Assembly (NCBI GenBank): GCA_951799445.1
Contig: OX637290.1
Coordinates: 31,676,987 to 31,740,986, forward strand
From: Pseudisothecium myosuroides
Taxonomy: Eukaryota; Streptophyta; Bryopsida; Hypnales; Lembophyllaceae
Direction: 5' to 3'
Length of the DNA: 64,000 nucleotides
Shown: positions 11,800-24,697 of the stretch, piece after piece
Numbering within the stretch: the stretch's first letter is position 1
Layout: the number at the start of each line of letters is the position of its first letter
Notes under the pieces: generated by a model
What the model was told of the DNA's origin: nothing
Seen by the model: only the letters and a program-made list of their open reading frames with translations
Database searches by the model: none
Position numbers and translations under genes: made by a program

Positions 11800-12330
11800 C
11801 ACCTTGTTATGCATCCCAACCTGAACCCCAGCTCGTTGTCTCCCATGGGGCATGGACCTTAGACCTTGGACCTTGGACCGCAGGTGATGATCCCAGAGAT
11901 TCCGGTGCTGGCCAGAGAGACCAGAGAGACCAGGAGCCAGGACTCCAGGGAAGCAGAAAGGCCGCGGTCCAAGCCAAGCCAAGCCAAGCCAAGTGAACGG
12001 AAGGGGAATCCGTCCGTCCCTGGCGCTGCACATTAAGCAGGCAAGCAGCTGCTGCTGTTGCAGGCAGACAGGCCGCGCAGGTTGAATCGTCTCTCCGGAT
12101 CTTCTCCACATGTGACTTCCACGGATTGCTTCCGCCATCACTTCTTCATCATTAGAAGGGACAACAACAACTGAAGGAAGGGACGTTCAAGGCAACTGAA
12201 GGGACGGGACCGACCACCTCAACTTCCCCAACTTAGGAAGACAGGCCGTTTCCAACGTGGCAAGCAACGGATTCAAGCCACCCCAAACTGATTTACAAAT
12301 TTATGGATTGGCTCCCGACAAAAGGGAGGG
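11800..12330. other. GC-rich island, unrecognised open frames
   Basis: GC content jumps and CpG is frequent, unlike the flanks. It includes a tandem AAGCC run (four to five copies, 11971-11992). Two overlapping minus-strand frames of 100 and 115 codons cross it, but their sequence (Leu/Ala/Pro-rich, no motifs) is not recognisable. It could be a promoter or first exon of an unseen gene, or relict GC-rich TE sequence. Confidence 0.35.
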
Positions 12331-13089
12331 AGGGACTTGGTACTGTACTGGATTCACAAAAAAAAAAAAAAGTGCGAGGAAGCTTGAGGAGGACTTAGTT
12401 TGTATTATTAATTACTAAAAGAAAAGCTAGTGTTATAGGGACAAAGACAATTGTAGCATAGCACTTTGTTGGAGTGGTTGGAAGGGGAGGAGACTTTCGG
12501 CATCGATAGAAGCAACATGTGAAGATGTTGGATTAGGACCTTACTTGGAAAGCGGAGAGGGGCAAAGGTGGTGAACCATACTAGTACCATACAAATTGCA
12601 ATTCTACACTCATACACTTGCAGTCAGCACATTTCTATTTTGAATTGTGTTCTTTGTGTAGATCCATACCTTAAGTTTGGCTATTTGTTTTGTTTTGTTT
12701 TGTTTTGTTTGTTACGTTAAAATCTCTTGGACTATGCGTCCCCCAGTCGCATGCTTGATACTGTGGGAAAGCCCTTGGTGAAGAGGGGTGCACAAGCTTT
12801 GTTTTGTGGCGTTTGGACCACGGGGTGAAACTTATTGAATTTCAAAGTTTTATGAATTAAAAAATTAAAAAAATACTTTAATTTTTGTTTTGACTGTGGC
12901 AACGATACACGACACACTAGTATGGGTGAAATTGAGATGAGGGTGATAATAGCTTAATTTATTTTATAGGAACAAAGTCAATTGTAGCATAGTTCCTTGT
13001 TGATTCTAATTTGAAGGGGGGGTGGGTGAGGCTTTGCAACAGTAGAATGGTGTGGAGAAGTAAAACTAGGTCCTTGATCGAAAAAAATT
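12331..13089. other. Intergenic, no gene; (TTTTG)n tract
   Basis: A run of TTTTG units lies at about 12684-12710. At 12430-12480 and 12965-13010 there are single degenerate units related to the array at 13090-13450 (shared motif ATTGTAGCATAG). No coding region is supported. Confidence 0.5.
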
Positions 13090-13450
13090 AGTGTAGAACC
13101 AATTGTTGCATAGCTCCTTCATGATTTTAGTCTGAAGGGGGGGGGGACTTAGTTAGTGTTATATAGCCAAAACCAATTTAGAATAGCTCCTTGCTAGCTT
13201 TGGTTTGAAAGATAGAACATTGAATTAGTATAGTTAATGCTACGAGGATAGAGCCAATAGTAGCATAGCTCATTCTTAGATTTGATTCAAAAGATAGGAA
13301 ATTGAGTCAGTGTAGTGAGTGTTACAAAGACAAAGCCAATTGAAGCATAGCTCCTTGCTAGCTTTGGTTTGAAAGATAGGATGTTGATTAGTGTAGTTAG
13401 TGCTGCAAGGATAGAGCCAATAGTAGCACGGTTCTTTGTTGGTTTTAGTC
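13090..13450. repeat. Degenerate ~81 bp tandem array
   Basis: The motif AGCCAATWGWAGCATAGCTC recurs with its core at 13102, 13176, 13258, 13339 and 13420, with spacing of 74, 82, 81 and 81 bp. Units also share TTTGGTTTGAAAGATAGGA and TTAGTGTAGTTAGTGCT. Related lone units upstream suggest the array was once longer or dispersed. Confidence 0.75.
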
Positions 13451-14999
13451 TAAGGGCCACTTTACACCTAGGGATTAGGCCAATTCCCCTTGAGGCTAAT
13501 TACACAAAATTTTAGTTCCTTTTGGATTCAAGGCTGTCCTCAACTACTCACTAGTATAAGATTATAATGGAGGCCAATTCTCCCATATGTTAAGGCCTTG
13601 AGGCCAAGAAGACAAGCCAATTCAATAAGGCCTAGAAAATTTTAGCCCTCTTTCTTTCTTCAGGACCACTTTATACCTAGAAATCAAGCCAATTTTTTTT
13701 AGGCTAATTGCACAAAATCCAAAGGATTTGATTTGTTTAAAAAGTAATACTTTATAAAGGAAAAAAATTGAATTGAAATTTCACATTGGCCTCTAAGGCC
13801 AAGAATTGGCCTCCCATTTTTGGTGCATCCAATTTAACAAGCTCGGGCCATGTTAAAATATGTCTTTTTTAATAAAAGAGTCATTCAACTAAATTGGCTC
13901 GGCCTCTAAATATGAATCGAGGTTGGGATTGATTTCAGTCTTTTGTCGAATCACAAGTGAGGATTTTGGGCCTCTGATACAACAAATTAACCTGGCTTCT
14001 AGATGTAAAGCAAGCCTAAAGGGGAAGAGACTATAAACAAGCCAATGCCATAGGGATAAAATATACAAGTCAATTTTAGCATAGTTATTTGAATAATGAA
14101 AGATGGCAAACAATGAAAAATTTACATTTGCAGTTAACTTTGGGAACTTTAGAAGGTGAGGATAAATTACAAAACTAAAAATGGGAAGCAAAATGATGTT
14201 CTTGGTTGAGTTCAAATCAAAAAGCTCACATTCAATACTAGAAAACTAATAAATTTCTTGCTTAATCTTAAAGAAAGTGAATTATTGCCATATAGTCAAA
14301 CTTCATTTTTTTTTAATCTCAATTTAGTCTTGTAGATCATATTTAAGTATAAATCAAGTATTTTTATTACATGAGAATATGTATTTTCTATCAATGTAAA
14401 AAAATTCTACTAGTATTGTAATAAACTGTAACTTTTATTTTTTTGCTAATATCAAGTAAAATTAAATTGGTGACACAACAAAAGAAATCCAATTCGGTAA
14501 TATAAGAGGCACAAGTGGTCATAAAAAATAAAGTGAAAACTTTTCAAGTAATTTTTTCTTTTATACACCCAAAACACCGTTGGTAGTGTGGAGACCTATT
14601 AGTAGTAAAATACAATCACCAAGTGAAGTATAGCCTTTATAAAATTAATGAATGAAATTATGTTTTTTTTTTGTGAAAAATGTTCTTTTGTAGGTGTTGA
14701 TTTTTTCAAAAATTTGGAGGAAATTTTGAGTCACTACAATTTTTGAATGTGTAAAACAAAAAATAAAATTGTATCAATTAAAATATATATTAGAATAGTC
14801 TAGAATTTTGATTTAAAATGAAGGCCAAATTGAAATAACTCAGAATTTATAGAGCTTCCAATTGTAATAACTCAGGAAACTTTAAAGTATCAGAATTGAG
14901 TAGGAAAACAACTTTTCAAGCTTCATTCCCTTAGTCTAAATTAAAAATGGATATATCTATATCTATATATATCTCTCTCTCTCTATACATACATATATT
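13451..14999. other. AT-rich intergenic DNA with a short direct repeat
   Basis: A ~70 bp segment beginning GGCCACTTTACACCTAG near 13455 is repeated imperfectly near 13668 (GGACCACTTTATACCTAG). No gene or RNA seen in the rest. Confidence 0.5.
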
Positions 15000-15291
15000 C
15001 ATTAGAAGAGATTTGAGGCCTCCAGAGGGCTGTTTTAGGATTGCTCCCCTTTCCAGTTCCCATGTTCTGAACCAGCAGTAATGCTGTCAAAATCAAAATA
15101 AAATAAAATATTTTATTTTACCCAAAAGTGATTTAAATATATATATATATTTAAATTTATTTAAATTTATTTTTCAAATTTTTTGACATAGTACTCTCTC
15201 GCCACGTTAGACTGCGTATGTGGCAGAGTTCTTAGGCTAGGAACGCCCTGGGAACTCCCAGTCTTCTAGAGGCCTCAAATCTCTTCTAATG
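15000..15291. mobile_element. MITE with TIR ATTAGAAGAGATTTGAGGCC
   Basis: The left end (15000) and the reverse complement of the right end (15291) share at least 23 identical bases, containing ATTAGAAGAGATTTGAGGCC, and continue imperfectly for another few bases. The ~290 bp interior has no coding potential and includes an AT-rich core. The target duplication is not clear, so the superfamily is unassigned. Confidence 0.8.
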
Positions 15292-15344
15292 TTGAAAATT
15301 ATAATCAAGTTTGACAAAGGTGCATCCCCTTCAAGAATGTGGGA

Positions 15345-15478
15345 ACCTTTTACTAGTGGAGACTTGGTTGCATAAACTAGGAAAATGACTATGAGAAGAC
15401 CTACTAGTCATCAAGTTTGTCATGTGGGTCTCCTCATGGGTCATTTTCCTAGTCTATGCAATCCAAATTTATACTAGT
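15345..15478. repeat. Short foldback hairpin
   Basis: GTTGCATAAACTAGGAAAAT with flanking GGAGAC on the left is mirrored by ATTTTCCTAGTCTATGCAAT on the right, giving arms of roughly 50 bp around a ~20 bp loop. It may be a small MITE or a hairpin-forming transcript. No protein is encoded. Confidence 0.6.
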
Positions 15479-18077
15479 GTTTAGAAATTGAGAATCTTGA
15501 ATTCAAATGCGGAAACATCAAAGTCATTGTAGAGAGGTGTAAATGAAATGATAATAGAATTTTAAAATCATAATGTTTAATAAATAGATATTGAGGTTTT
15601 GGTCTCTTGGATTATCCCTATGATGTAATTGAAAACTTTGCAACAATGTATCATTGACCCCCAAAGGACTAAGGTACGTTTTCGGCATAAACTATTTACA
15701 AACTATCATTTTAAGTGCATTGAGCAAAAATGAAAATAAAAATTCAATGGACATAAACAAATTACGCTAAACTACTATAGATGTGTAGAACAATTTCAAA
15801 ACTTTGATCAAGTTTATTGCATGATCAGAGTATTCAATAACAATAGAAGATTGAGCTCTGCTTTGGATGAGATTTTTTTATTACATATAGTTTTAAGAAT
15901 TTACTACTGCACCACCATATATATCTTGTTTGTTAGATACTAGCCAAAATTTAGAAGGTAAAGAAGAATTTTGAACATATTGCTCAAAGTTGCCCAAAGT
16001 TGTTTGCTGACTCTATTTTTAATCTACAATATAACTTTTGATCTAGGAACCTAATATGGGATTTTTTATTTCTACAAAGTAGGTACATGTCAATACTTTT
16101 TGTCAAAATTTTAAAATGATCCATTCAATATTGACTTAGTTGGAACCTATCTAAATTCCCATCTGGCTCATTCAAGCTCCATTGTCTTTCACATGTTAAT
16201 AATCCAACATACTTTCTAATGTGCCCAACTTTTTTTTTTTTTTTTTCATTTGTAATAATACAAAAATTGCAATATTGCAATTTTAGAGAATTCAAACTTG
16301 AAAGAGCAAAAGTCTAGAGGTAATTTTAAAAAAAAAATCCAACAAAGATTCTTATGTCTTGAATATGAAACTCATTTATTATGTCAAAACCAAATAATTA
16401 ATTGTGTTTAGAAGAAAGAATTGTCAAACGTCCAAAAGTAGAGGCACTCTCGTCAAACTTCACTATAACTTTCAAAGTATCTAATTTTGGTTTTGATTTA
16501 ACTTATGAAATGAAGCCTAAAGCCTCTAAATGAACCTAAAGGATGTCTCTATTACCTCAAGTCTAACCTCAAGTCATACTTTCCAATGAAATAATAGAGA
16601 AAAACATGATTTTTTTTTCTTAACATATCTTAAAGTCTTGCATACCATTTTAGAAAGTATGCAGTGAAACAAAAATAAGAAGAAGGCTGCAAGAAAAAAT
16701 TGAGGTCACAGATTGTGAAATTGAGGTAACCATGGCAATTTAGGTTTTGTAAATGCACCAATTGCAAAACCTAGAGATTATTTTTGGAATTTTCCTGGTG
16801 TTTAACAGGGCTTGTACTATTTAGATGATTTTGTCATTTCTCAGACTTCTAATTGTTTGAGCTCAATTTTGGCTTTGAATTTGATCTCCATTGAACCTGG
16901 GCTTTTAACCCATAAACACCACATGTTTTTCAAAAGACTCTGAATAGGCAGCCCAAGGGTTTGCTTGTGACGATTACGGATAACTCACATAATGAAGTTT
17001 GGCAAGCCAAGTTCTAAGCCCACTTTATAATTCTAACATTTCCTCAAATTGAGTAACATACTGCAATAGAAAGTTGAGTGCATATTCAGATCAATGAGAG
17101 GTATGAATTTCGAACAGAGACACGAGGACTCCTGACGAAATGTAACCATTGACCCTCAAAAGTTGCTCAAACTTTGTGCTGTGCTGCTCTGAAAATTGAA
17201 CTCAACAATCTTCAAAATTGAACTCTCCGGTTTCTCATGGAGGCATATTCTGCGGAACTCCTATTAATGCGAAGGGAAGGAATGTTTTATTCACGAAAGC
17301 AATGTAACAAGCACAAATTACGTCATTCTTATTTAAACAAGACTTAATACAAGAATCTAAAGAACGGATCTGCTTTTGTCAATGTTATCATGCCGACAGG
17401 GACAAGTAGCTTACTGTACAAAGCGATGAGCCTAGAATCACTATTCAATATGGTGTTAAAAAGTATAAAATAGATAGTCTTCCAGGTTTTCAAATATCAA
17501 TCATGACTACACACAGGATAAGCAAAATAACTAAAACACCAAGCTCTGGGTATATTGAGGACCAAGGTGGAAAAGCACTTTGTCCAGGGTGTCCTTATTC
17601 ATTATCAAAGTTCACAACATTACAATAGCACAAACTATGTCACTCAAAAAATGGGACAGTCAAAATACTATCACACTTTCACATTCAATCTACTAGTACG
17701 ACTCAAACAACTCCAGCCTAAGAAAATCAGCCGCCTTGAGAGTGATCATAATATACGTGTGGACTCAAGTGATTCAGTGTGTACTTCATACCAATGAACA
17801 GCAACCAATGTACTGTGTCTGTAATCATGGTGATCTAGGCCTTTCAGCTCCCAGTGAACTCTTGCATTGAAGCTCAAGTTTCGCAAAACCACTGCTAACT
17901 TATTATTTGCTTCTACTTGGTAGATCAAGGAAGACTACACATGAAGTACCCTTCAAGTACAATGTATAAACTTACCTTAAAGTTAAAGTAGGCAACGTTT
18001 CTTTGCCAGTTTCGAGAATGTTTTATCACAGCGCTAGGTTTCTGTTGCTTCAGCATTCAGATTCTCGACAGCATCAT
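15479..18077. other. Intergenic DNA, no gene recognised
   Basis: AT-rich up to about 17100, then more mixed towards the ankyrin gene. Short open frames at 17555-17797 (+) and 17746-17928 (-) show no domain. This stretch could include 3' untranslated or lost exons of the minus-strand ankyrin locus, but I cannot support any. Confidence 0.45.
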
Positions 18078-18166
18078 TTACCTCACCTGGGCTGGAGAAT
18101 TCGGGTCAGCCAAGTCGGCGGGGAACTGCATACAAATTTGCATTAGTGCTCGAGCAGTCCATTCAT
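18078..18166 (-). other. Possible terminal exon of the ankyrin locus
   Basis: On the minus strand, an acceptor TTCTTCAG is followed by an open stretch EWTARALMQICM.. ending PADLADPNSPAQVR and a TAA stop. The PADLADP wording resembles the tail that follows the last repeat in plant ankyrin proteins. Its phase does not match the preceding exon as written, so it would only join if an upstream indel is corrected. Confidence 0.35.
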
Positions 18167-18251
18167 CTGAAGAAAAAGTGGCTTGTTTAATATATTAGTT
18201 AAGAGGAATAGATTTGCATTACAAATATGGACTGTCAGAAGATGATCATAC

Positions 18252-20584
18252 CTGTCCTATACAGCATGAATTTTGTACGCAAGTAAACTCAGATTCAGTT
18301 GGGATAATAACATAGAATGTTGACAGATGCACCCCACCATTTAATGCATTAAGTCCCACAAAAGCCACAGAAGGGAGAGAATCGCATACAGTACCACCAT
18401 CGATGTCAAATGAGTCCATAACACGTTTCCCCTGCTGGCAGCACGAAGTATAATGCTCACAATTTCATTGTAGCCTACACATTTTAAAAAAAAAGCATTC
18501 ATTACAATAAACATAGTCTCGTATGATTAGCGTACTTGTTCAAGACAAGACGTGCTTGGGGGCTTGACAGAGCCGTCATTTGATCAACTAAACATTAAAT
18601 ATATATATCGGTAGGCCACATGATTCAGATCATAATGACACTCGAGAATCCCCTCAAATTATGATGAAATGTTCATGATAGTGAGTAGGACATTACCTCC
18701 TGCGCATGCATCATGCAGGGGTAGTCCTCCATCTTCATCTCGAACTTCAATGCCAGCACCAGCTGTAAGCAGAATCTGGCACCCCATGCATTTTCAACAT
18801 GGTGTGTCGACTATATAGCTCAAAAGGAACTCCCCAATTGGACCAGAGTCTAAGAAGCACCTGAAATTCCACGTAATTATATAACCATCTTGCTAATACT
18901 AACTTTAATGAACATATGTGCCCTGCTTTCATTGGATCCAAACGAGCCTATCTATATAAAGTCGATGTCTGATAGGCATGACTCTGCATCTCAGAGTTTA
19001 AGGCAATATCAATACTCCCGTCCGAGCATCAAATTGAATGTTTCAGTAGAGCCGCACCTATTCAAAAGTTCCCCTACTAGATTCACGACGTTGGTAATCG
19101 TAAATCAAAATAGAATACCGTATTAGATAACTTCAGTTTAATGTTAACTGATGTTAACTCAATAGTTGCAGTATAATATCTAGACTATGCCAAGGACACC
19201 AACGTCACACCAACAGTACGTCAACACTGGTTCCATTAAGTTACTCTCACATTAACGTAAAACTAACTCAACACGAGGATTTGATGTATCTAATGCCTAT
19301 TAACTTAATAATAAAACTCCGTCAATCCGAAATTCATGATCAGGTGGAGAATTGAAAATGAACGAGACTCCTTCCACAATACCTGCACGCAAGCAAGATG
19401 GCCGTAAAGCCAAGCAACGTGAAGTGGTCTGTCGCCATCTTCGCCCTCACAATCGACGCCACTCGTCAGGTTGGCTGATAATCAGGAACAACAAACCTCA
19501 CCATCAGCTCCAGCCTTTGCAGCTACGAAACTGAATAAACTACTTGCAACAATCTTGCACCCTGATATCCCAGCTAAAATGGATTGCTCTCACAATGCCA
19601 AGTCCGAGTTTAGAGGCAACTGCGTCTCACACTCATTGGCTGGTCTAACAAAGGTTCTACCCAATGAACCTCCTACTAACAGCCCTTTGATAAGCGAAAA
19701 CCATAAATCAGGACGTTCAAGATTCAACGAAACAACTTGGCATTATGTCTGACTGATAACCCTCTGACACCTCCATTTCTCAAAGATTCTCTAGTCCAAA
19801 ATAAGATCTTCGATATTGGCGAGAGCAATGATCAACGATTGAGGCTTATCAGAACCCTAGAGCACCCGGCCTAACCATTGATTTAGGGTTGTCCGAAACA
19901 GAGGATTTCCAGACCTCCACAATCCTCAAAATCTGAGGTAGTAGTAAGGTAGGAGAGCTCAATTCAATCAGCGTCCTAATCCTAACCCTCAATCACATTG
20001 GACAATAGGTATACATTTAATATGAGAATTTACAGCACCTGCACATTAGAATTACGTTGGTTTAGGGTCAACTAGCACTAAAAACGTTGAACACTTCCAA
20101 CTTTCGCATACGGCGTCCAAATAATGCACACTTAGGTGCACTGGATTCCCCTTCCAATCCCTAAAACTAATCGATTAAAATTTGATCGTTTCAGTAATAG
20201 GAACTACGCTCACTGCGAAATATGTCGGTTCCATGTCTTCCCACCCCTCGGTCGTTTCAGCCTTTTCCACGACGTGATCCAAACCCTTTGCAACAGACGC
20301 AATGCTACGGTGATCCACGAAAGCTGCAAGTATTTGCGCATTTGAAATTGATGTAATGATGAACAAACGGTAATTAACAAGGAGCGCATTGTGGTAATAG
20401 TGACAAAGAGCGCATTGATACAAATCCCAAGCAGAAGTCAAAAGATGAGAAGAACCTGCGCAAGAGCAGTCGAGAGAGACGGAGCATCGCCGTCCTCCGC
20501 GGCGTTCATCCCAGCCTGCACATCTTCGGGCACGGCGACGGGCAGGTCCAGATCCTCATTCCCGTGCACCATGGCCTGCTGCAT
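18252..20584 (-). CDS. Ankyrin-repeat protein gene (multi-exon, 3' part frame-disrupted)
   Basis: Ankyrin proteins are binding scaffolds; the partner here is unknown. Exons read on the minus strand: 20584-20456 (start MQQAMVHGNEDLD, 43 codons), 20285-20214 (24 codons, ends TYFA), a short exon ending at 19502 (KAGAD; its 5' edge is unclear), 19474-19383 (VDCEGEDGDRPLHVAWLYGH), 18775-18697 (ILLTAGAGIEV, then DGGLPLHDACAGG) and 18474-18252. Splice phases agree and the joins read across repeats (KAGAD/AN, ACVQ/ILLTAG, AGG/YNEIV). The DG..PLH.A pattern gives two to three ankyrin repeats. In the last exon the reading frame leaves the family pattern after IILRAASRG; KRVMDSFDIDG continues one base out, as if one G of the GGGG run were missing. 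A further exon at 18166-18078 is possible. No signal peptide or other domain is visible. Confidence 0.6.
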
Positions 20585-20599
20585 TGTTGAATTGTTCCC

Positions 20600-21571
20600 G
20601 CCTTCCTCCTCCGATCCATCGTGTGAGGATCGCCATCGTTAATTACCACAAAATCGCAACAAGCTTGGACAACAGCAAAAGACGAAACCAGCTCGAGGAA
20701 GATGGAGTGATCGTGAATTGGAGGGAGCTTCTCAGTCCATTGCAATTACGAAGGCCAGGCGGCACAAGAGCCTTCAAACGCTCCAGGCGTCACTTCCGTT
20801 TGGGGGCTTCTCGTCCACATCGAGTCGTCGAGATCACAATGTTCGTCCACATATCGGCCAGACATCGTCCAGATATCGCTTAACCCCTAAATGTCCGAGG
20901 CACCAAATTTTGGTGTCGGCAATACTTTAAAGTGAAATAAAACCTAACCAAGTTGCTATTGTTAGTAGTTTATATTTTTGAAAAATTCTTTTCGAAGTCT
21001 AGTTTTAGCATCAAAAATCCGATTTTGAAAATGATTGATTATGATTTTTCTATCCAAGATTTGGTGCAAGGGTACCCATTGCAATCTTGACTTTCCATAG
21101 TGTTGAGGGCTCTTGGAAATGAGCCTCAAATGCACACTAGATCTTGGAGGAAAAAACACATTAAAAATTTGTTTAAAAAAACTGTAGAGTAGATTTTGAG
21201 AAGTTGTAAATTGATTAGAGTTATGCATGTTAGGTCCTTTAACCTCATATTTTTGTATTGACCAACTTTTTAGATTTGGCATGTGACAAGAGATTGAAAG
21301 ACTTCAAGTCACTTTCATAGTTTTAATACCTTCATGTTCAAACATTATAATCTTTCAATTCATAAGTGATATTGTTGTGTTTTCTTTTCCTATGTGACCT
21401 CTAACATGTCTAGTTTGAAATTGTACAATTACAATTCATAAAAAATTGATACAATTTATCAAAATGTTGGCTTTTTGTTCAATTAAAAGTAAATTCCTAG
21501 AAGTTCAAAAAAGGCCTTGGGCATTTAGAACTTAATTGATGACTACTTAACTTAACAAAAAACAAAATAGT
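20600..21571. other. Probable 5' flank of the ankyrin gene, then AT-rich DNA
   Basis: 20600-20900 is GC-richer and likely includes the 5' UTR and promoter of the minus-strand ankyrin gene. I find no convincing TATA box. From 20900 onward the sequence is AT-rich with no gene seen. Confidence 0.45.
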
Positions 21572-22295
21572 GAAATTAGGTTGCCTCTCACAAAATTCTC
21601 GACATTCTCCACTATATAAATATTTATTGTTTCTCTACAAGAATGCACTACTTTTGAATTAAGTATTGTTGTATTTAGGACTCATGAACCTTGATGTGTA
21701 CAAACAAATATATTTGAAGAAATTATTGTTGACTTTGAAAGCTTGTAAAGTAACTTTCTTAAAATAAGGCAACTTAATTGTCAAGGCAACCTAATTTCAC
21801 TATTTTGTGTACACTGAATGATAAAATTAGGTTGCCCCGCACTAGTTTCTTAACATTTGACACTACATAAATATTTACTATTATTGTACAAAATACACTA
21901 TATTTGCATTAAATATTGTTGTAATTGTAACTCATAAACCTCCATATGTATAAATGGAAATATTTGTAGAAATATTTGTTGACTTTAATGGCTTGTAAAG
22001 TAACTTTCTTTGGGTAAGGCAACCTAATTATTTAGACAACCTAATTTTACTACTTAGTGTACATTGAATAGTGACAATTAGGTTGCCTTATCCATAAAAG
22101 TTACATGACTCACCGCTTATCCTTGTAGAGGCACATGTAACTCTCTAAGTTTACTCTTGATATTATTGCATCCATTCACCCATTATTATTGCTGGAGGAA
22201 AGACATTTTCTTGTTAGGTACTGTTCAATAACAATAAATATTTATATAGTATAAAATATTCAAAAATTAGTGAGGGCAATCTAATTTTACTATTT
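21572..22295. repeat. TIR element array, 251 bp period (two direct copies plus one inverted)
   Basis: AATTAGGTTGCC begins units at 21574, 21825 and 22076 (period 251). Each unit ends with the inverted form GGCAACCTAATT (near 21785 and 22017). Units share CTACATAAATATTTA-type and GTTGACTTT...GCTTGTAAAGTAACTTTCTT blocks. The third unit (22076-22295) carries the interior in the opposite orientation and ends GGGCAATCTAATTTTAC. This looks like a MITE family that inserted into itself or amplified in tandem with one inversion. Confidence 0.75.
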
Positions 22296-23615
22296 TATAT
22301 AAGATATTAACTGCCTCATTATAGGCAATGGCCTTTATTATTGAATTTCTTCCCACATTAAGACAAATGTGAAAAAAGGCAAGAGCTAATAAGTTTATTT
22401 GTTTTGGACCAAGTATGAATTTGCTATGAATCTTTGAAGTGTTTTGTATGATTGGTCCAAAAGTTATCTTTAAGGTTTCATACCAACTTTTATTGCCCAA
22501 GAAATATTGTTTTTATTTGTAGAGGCTTTGAAATACTGAAAACTTAACAAATTCATGACATATGTAGTAAGTAATTAATATTCTTCAAAACATAATCAAT
22601 TCTTTACTTTAAAAAATTGATTCTCTAAATTTTATTTTTTTCTTATTAAAAATTTATTTAAAAAAAATACTTCAATATTTTTGAATAGCTATTAGTTTAG
22701 TATCTATCAATTTGTTATTTGTATATACACATGTGAATTCAATCATCGTGTATTGGATGAGGAATGTAATTGGAGAAAGTAAGGTTCCAAAATCAAACCC
22801 TTGGGTCAATACATATATTGACATAGAGGTTTGACCATGCTTGACGTGGCAGTTTTGGCCTTGCTCACGTGACAACTTTTAATTTTAAAAAAAGGTCCTT
22901 TTCCCAAATCAATAATTTTGGAACAACAAATTTAAATGTAATTTTAACTAAGACAACGTGATTGGAACACTTGAAAGAACAATAGATTTTGGTTAAATTT
23001 ATGTTGTTTTGGTGCTGGGATTTCAAATAATATTATCTTATATGGAGTATACATTAACATTTTCCGTTTTGGTGCTGGGGTTTTAAGTAATATTATCTTG
23101 ATTTGTATGTTCTAACAAATAATTTGAAACGTCTACAACATCTAATAGCCTCCAAATGTCAATTCCAATATATTTTAAATATGCCTATAATATACCTAAG
23201 TATTCTAAAATTCATTTGTAGTATTGGAAGATATTTTATAAGGCTTCATTAATGCTTTGTATCCCCTCTTTGAATCTTCACATGTTTTATAAATAAAAAA
23301 TAATGTAAATAATAATCATAGCTATTATGCATTTACATTGAAGAATTTTTTCTTTATCACTAGTTATTGACAAATATGGTTTTAAAATAATTTGCCACAT
23401 GGTTACAATTAGTAGATTATATTAAATATACCTTTCATTGGATTCCATTACAAATTGGCACAATTTCGTAAGGCTAGGTTGTATGTTGATCATTAACTTC
23501 TCTACTGGCACCAAAATAGAGCAAGCTATGCTGCCAAAATGGGGAATAATTTTTTTTTCCAAAGAATCTTTGGCGAAATATTTTTGCTTTTCAATGGATG
23601 AAATCATGTGTATCA
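22296..23615. other. AT-rich intergenic DNA, no gene seen
   Basis: The phrase TTTTGGTGCTGGGRTTT is repeated at 23008 and 23070, each followed by AATATTATCTT, a short direct repeat. Nothing else is supported. Confidence 0.5.
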
Positions 23616-23972
23616 TGGGATAGGATCACTCAAATTTGGATGAATGTACATCAATTTGGATGAATAAATGAAATTTCATCAATAAATTGCAAGTTTCATC
23701 CATTTCTAAGGATGTAAGTAGCTTCATCCTTCTAGAGACTACCACTTTATGTACTGCCTAAATTAAATGGAAAAAAATAACTGGGTTCCGGTAGCGGCAT
23801 GTGATCAATTTTTTTTTTCATTTAATTTAGGCAATACGGAAAGCAATATTCTCTGAAAGGATGAAGCTACTTACATCCTTAGAAATGGATGAAACTTGCA
23901 ATTTGTAGATGAAATTTCATTTATTCATCCAAAATGATGTACATTCATCCAAATTTGAGCGATCCCGTCCCA
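23616..23972. mobile_element. Long-arm foldback MITE
   Basis: The left end TGGGATAGGATCACTCAAAT and the reverse complement of the right end TGGGACGGGATCGCTCAAAT start arms of about 120-140 bp that stay nearly identical through GGATGAATGTACATC, AAATGAAATTTCATC and AAGGATGTAAGTAGCTTCAT. The loop of ~90 bp holds CTGGGTTCCGGTAGCGGC. Transcription would give a very stable hairpin. No coding frame. Confidence 0.85.
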
Positions 23973-24059
23973 AGATGTGATAGCAAACACGCGATTTCTG
24001 GATTCTCAAACTGTGCCATTTCTTTATACAAGAATTGAGCGGATTATTTTTCATCGCTT

Positions 24060-24570
24060 TTGAGCAATTTTTTCGCTCAGAAAAAACGCTGCATGTGATG
24101 CGACGAGCGAATGCGCAGCAGGCCTGCACATGACGTGTCCTCCTCCTTTCCTGATTCGGGAAGGACGTCAGCCCATGTGATTCCCAATGTGAGCCTTCCG
24201 CACAACGGTCGGAGGGAGCGGAAGAGTCGGAATGCCGCTCTCGAGGCCCTTTCCTCTTCTCATCTTCTACGGAGTAAGTTGCTCCGTACTTTTCTTCCGT
24301 TTCTGTCGAAAGGAAGAATCAGAATCTCTTACTGTACTGTAGCTCTACTCGGAGACACCAGTGAAGCTCACGCTCGATTACTTCAACGAACATCGGCTCC
24401 ATTTTTCATCCCGACGTCACGTTGCTGTACACGACGGTTAAATGAAAGTTTTCCGAGTTGTGCGCCGTCTGAAATGGCGAAGGGGCTTCTCGGTTTAGCC
24501 GGGAGAAGGGCATCAGAACCGAATCTGGAAAATTTAGTTGGTTTCCTGTTCCGACGGACTGTATAGAACA
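24060..24570 (+). other. GC-rich patch with an unrecognised 151-codon open frame
   Basis: An open frame at 24111-24566 (starts MRSRPAHDVSSSF) is Arg/Ser/Leu-rich and stands out by GC content from its AT-rich flanks. It shows no signal peptide, membrane span or motif I know, and there is no supported neighbouring exon. It sits between two foldback elements. It may be a gene fragment or the promoter and UTR of something not visible. Confidence 0.25.
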
Positions 24571-24697
24571 GATGGGTTGCAAAAGTTTTCGTGATTGCAA
24601 ATTATACCATTCAGTTTTTCTTTGCATAATATAGAATACAATTGACATTTTTTTGTCTCATATAATTAACATTCAATTCTTACACAATCCCAATCAA

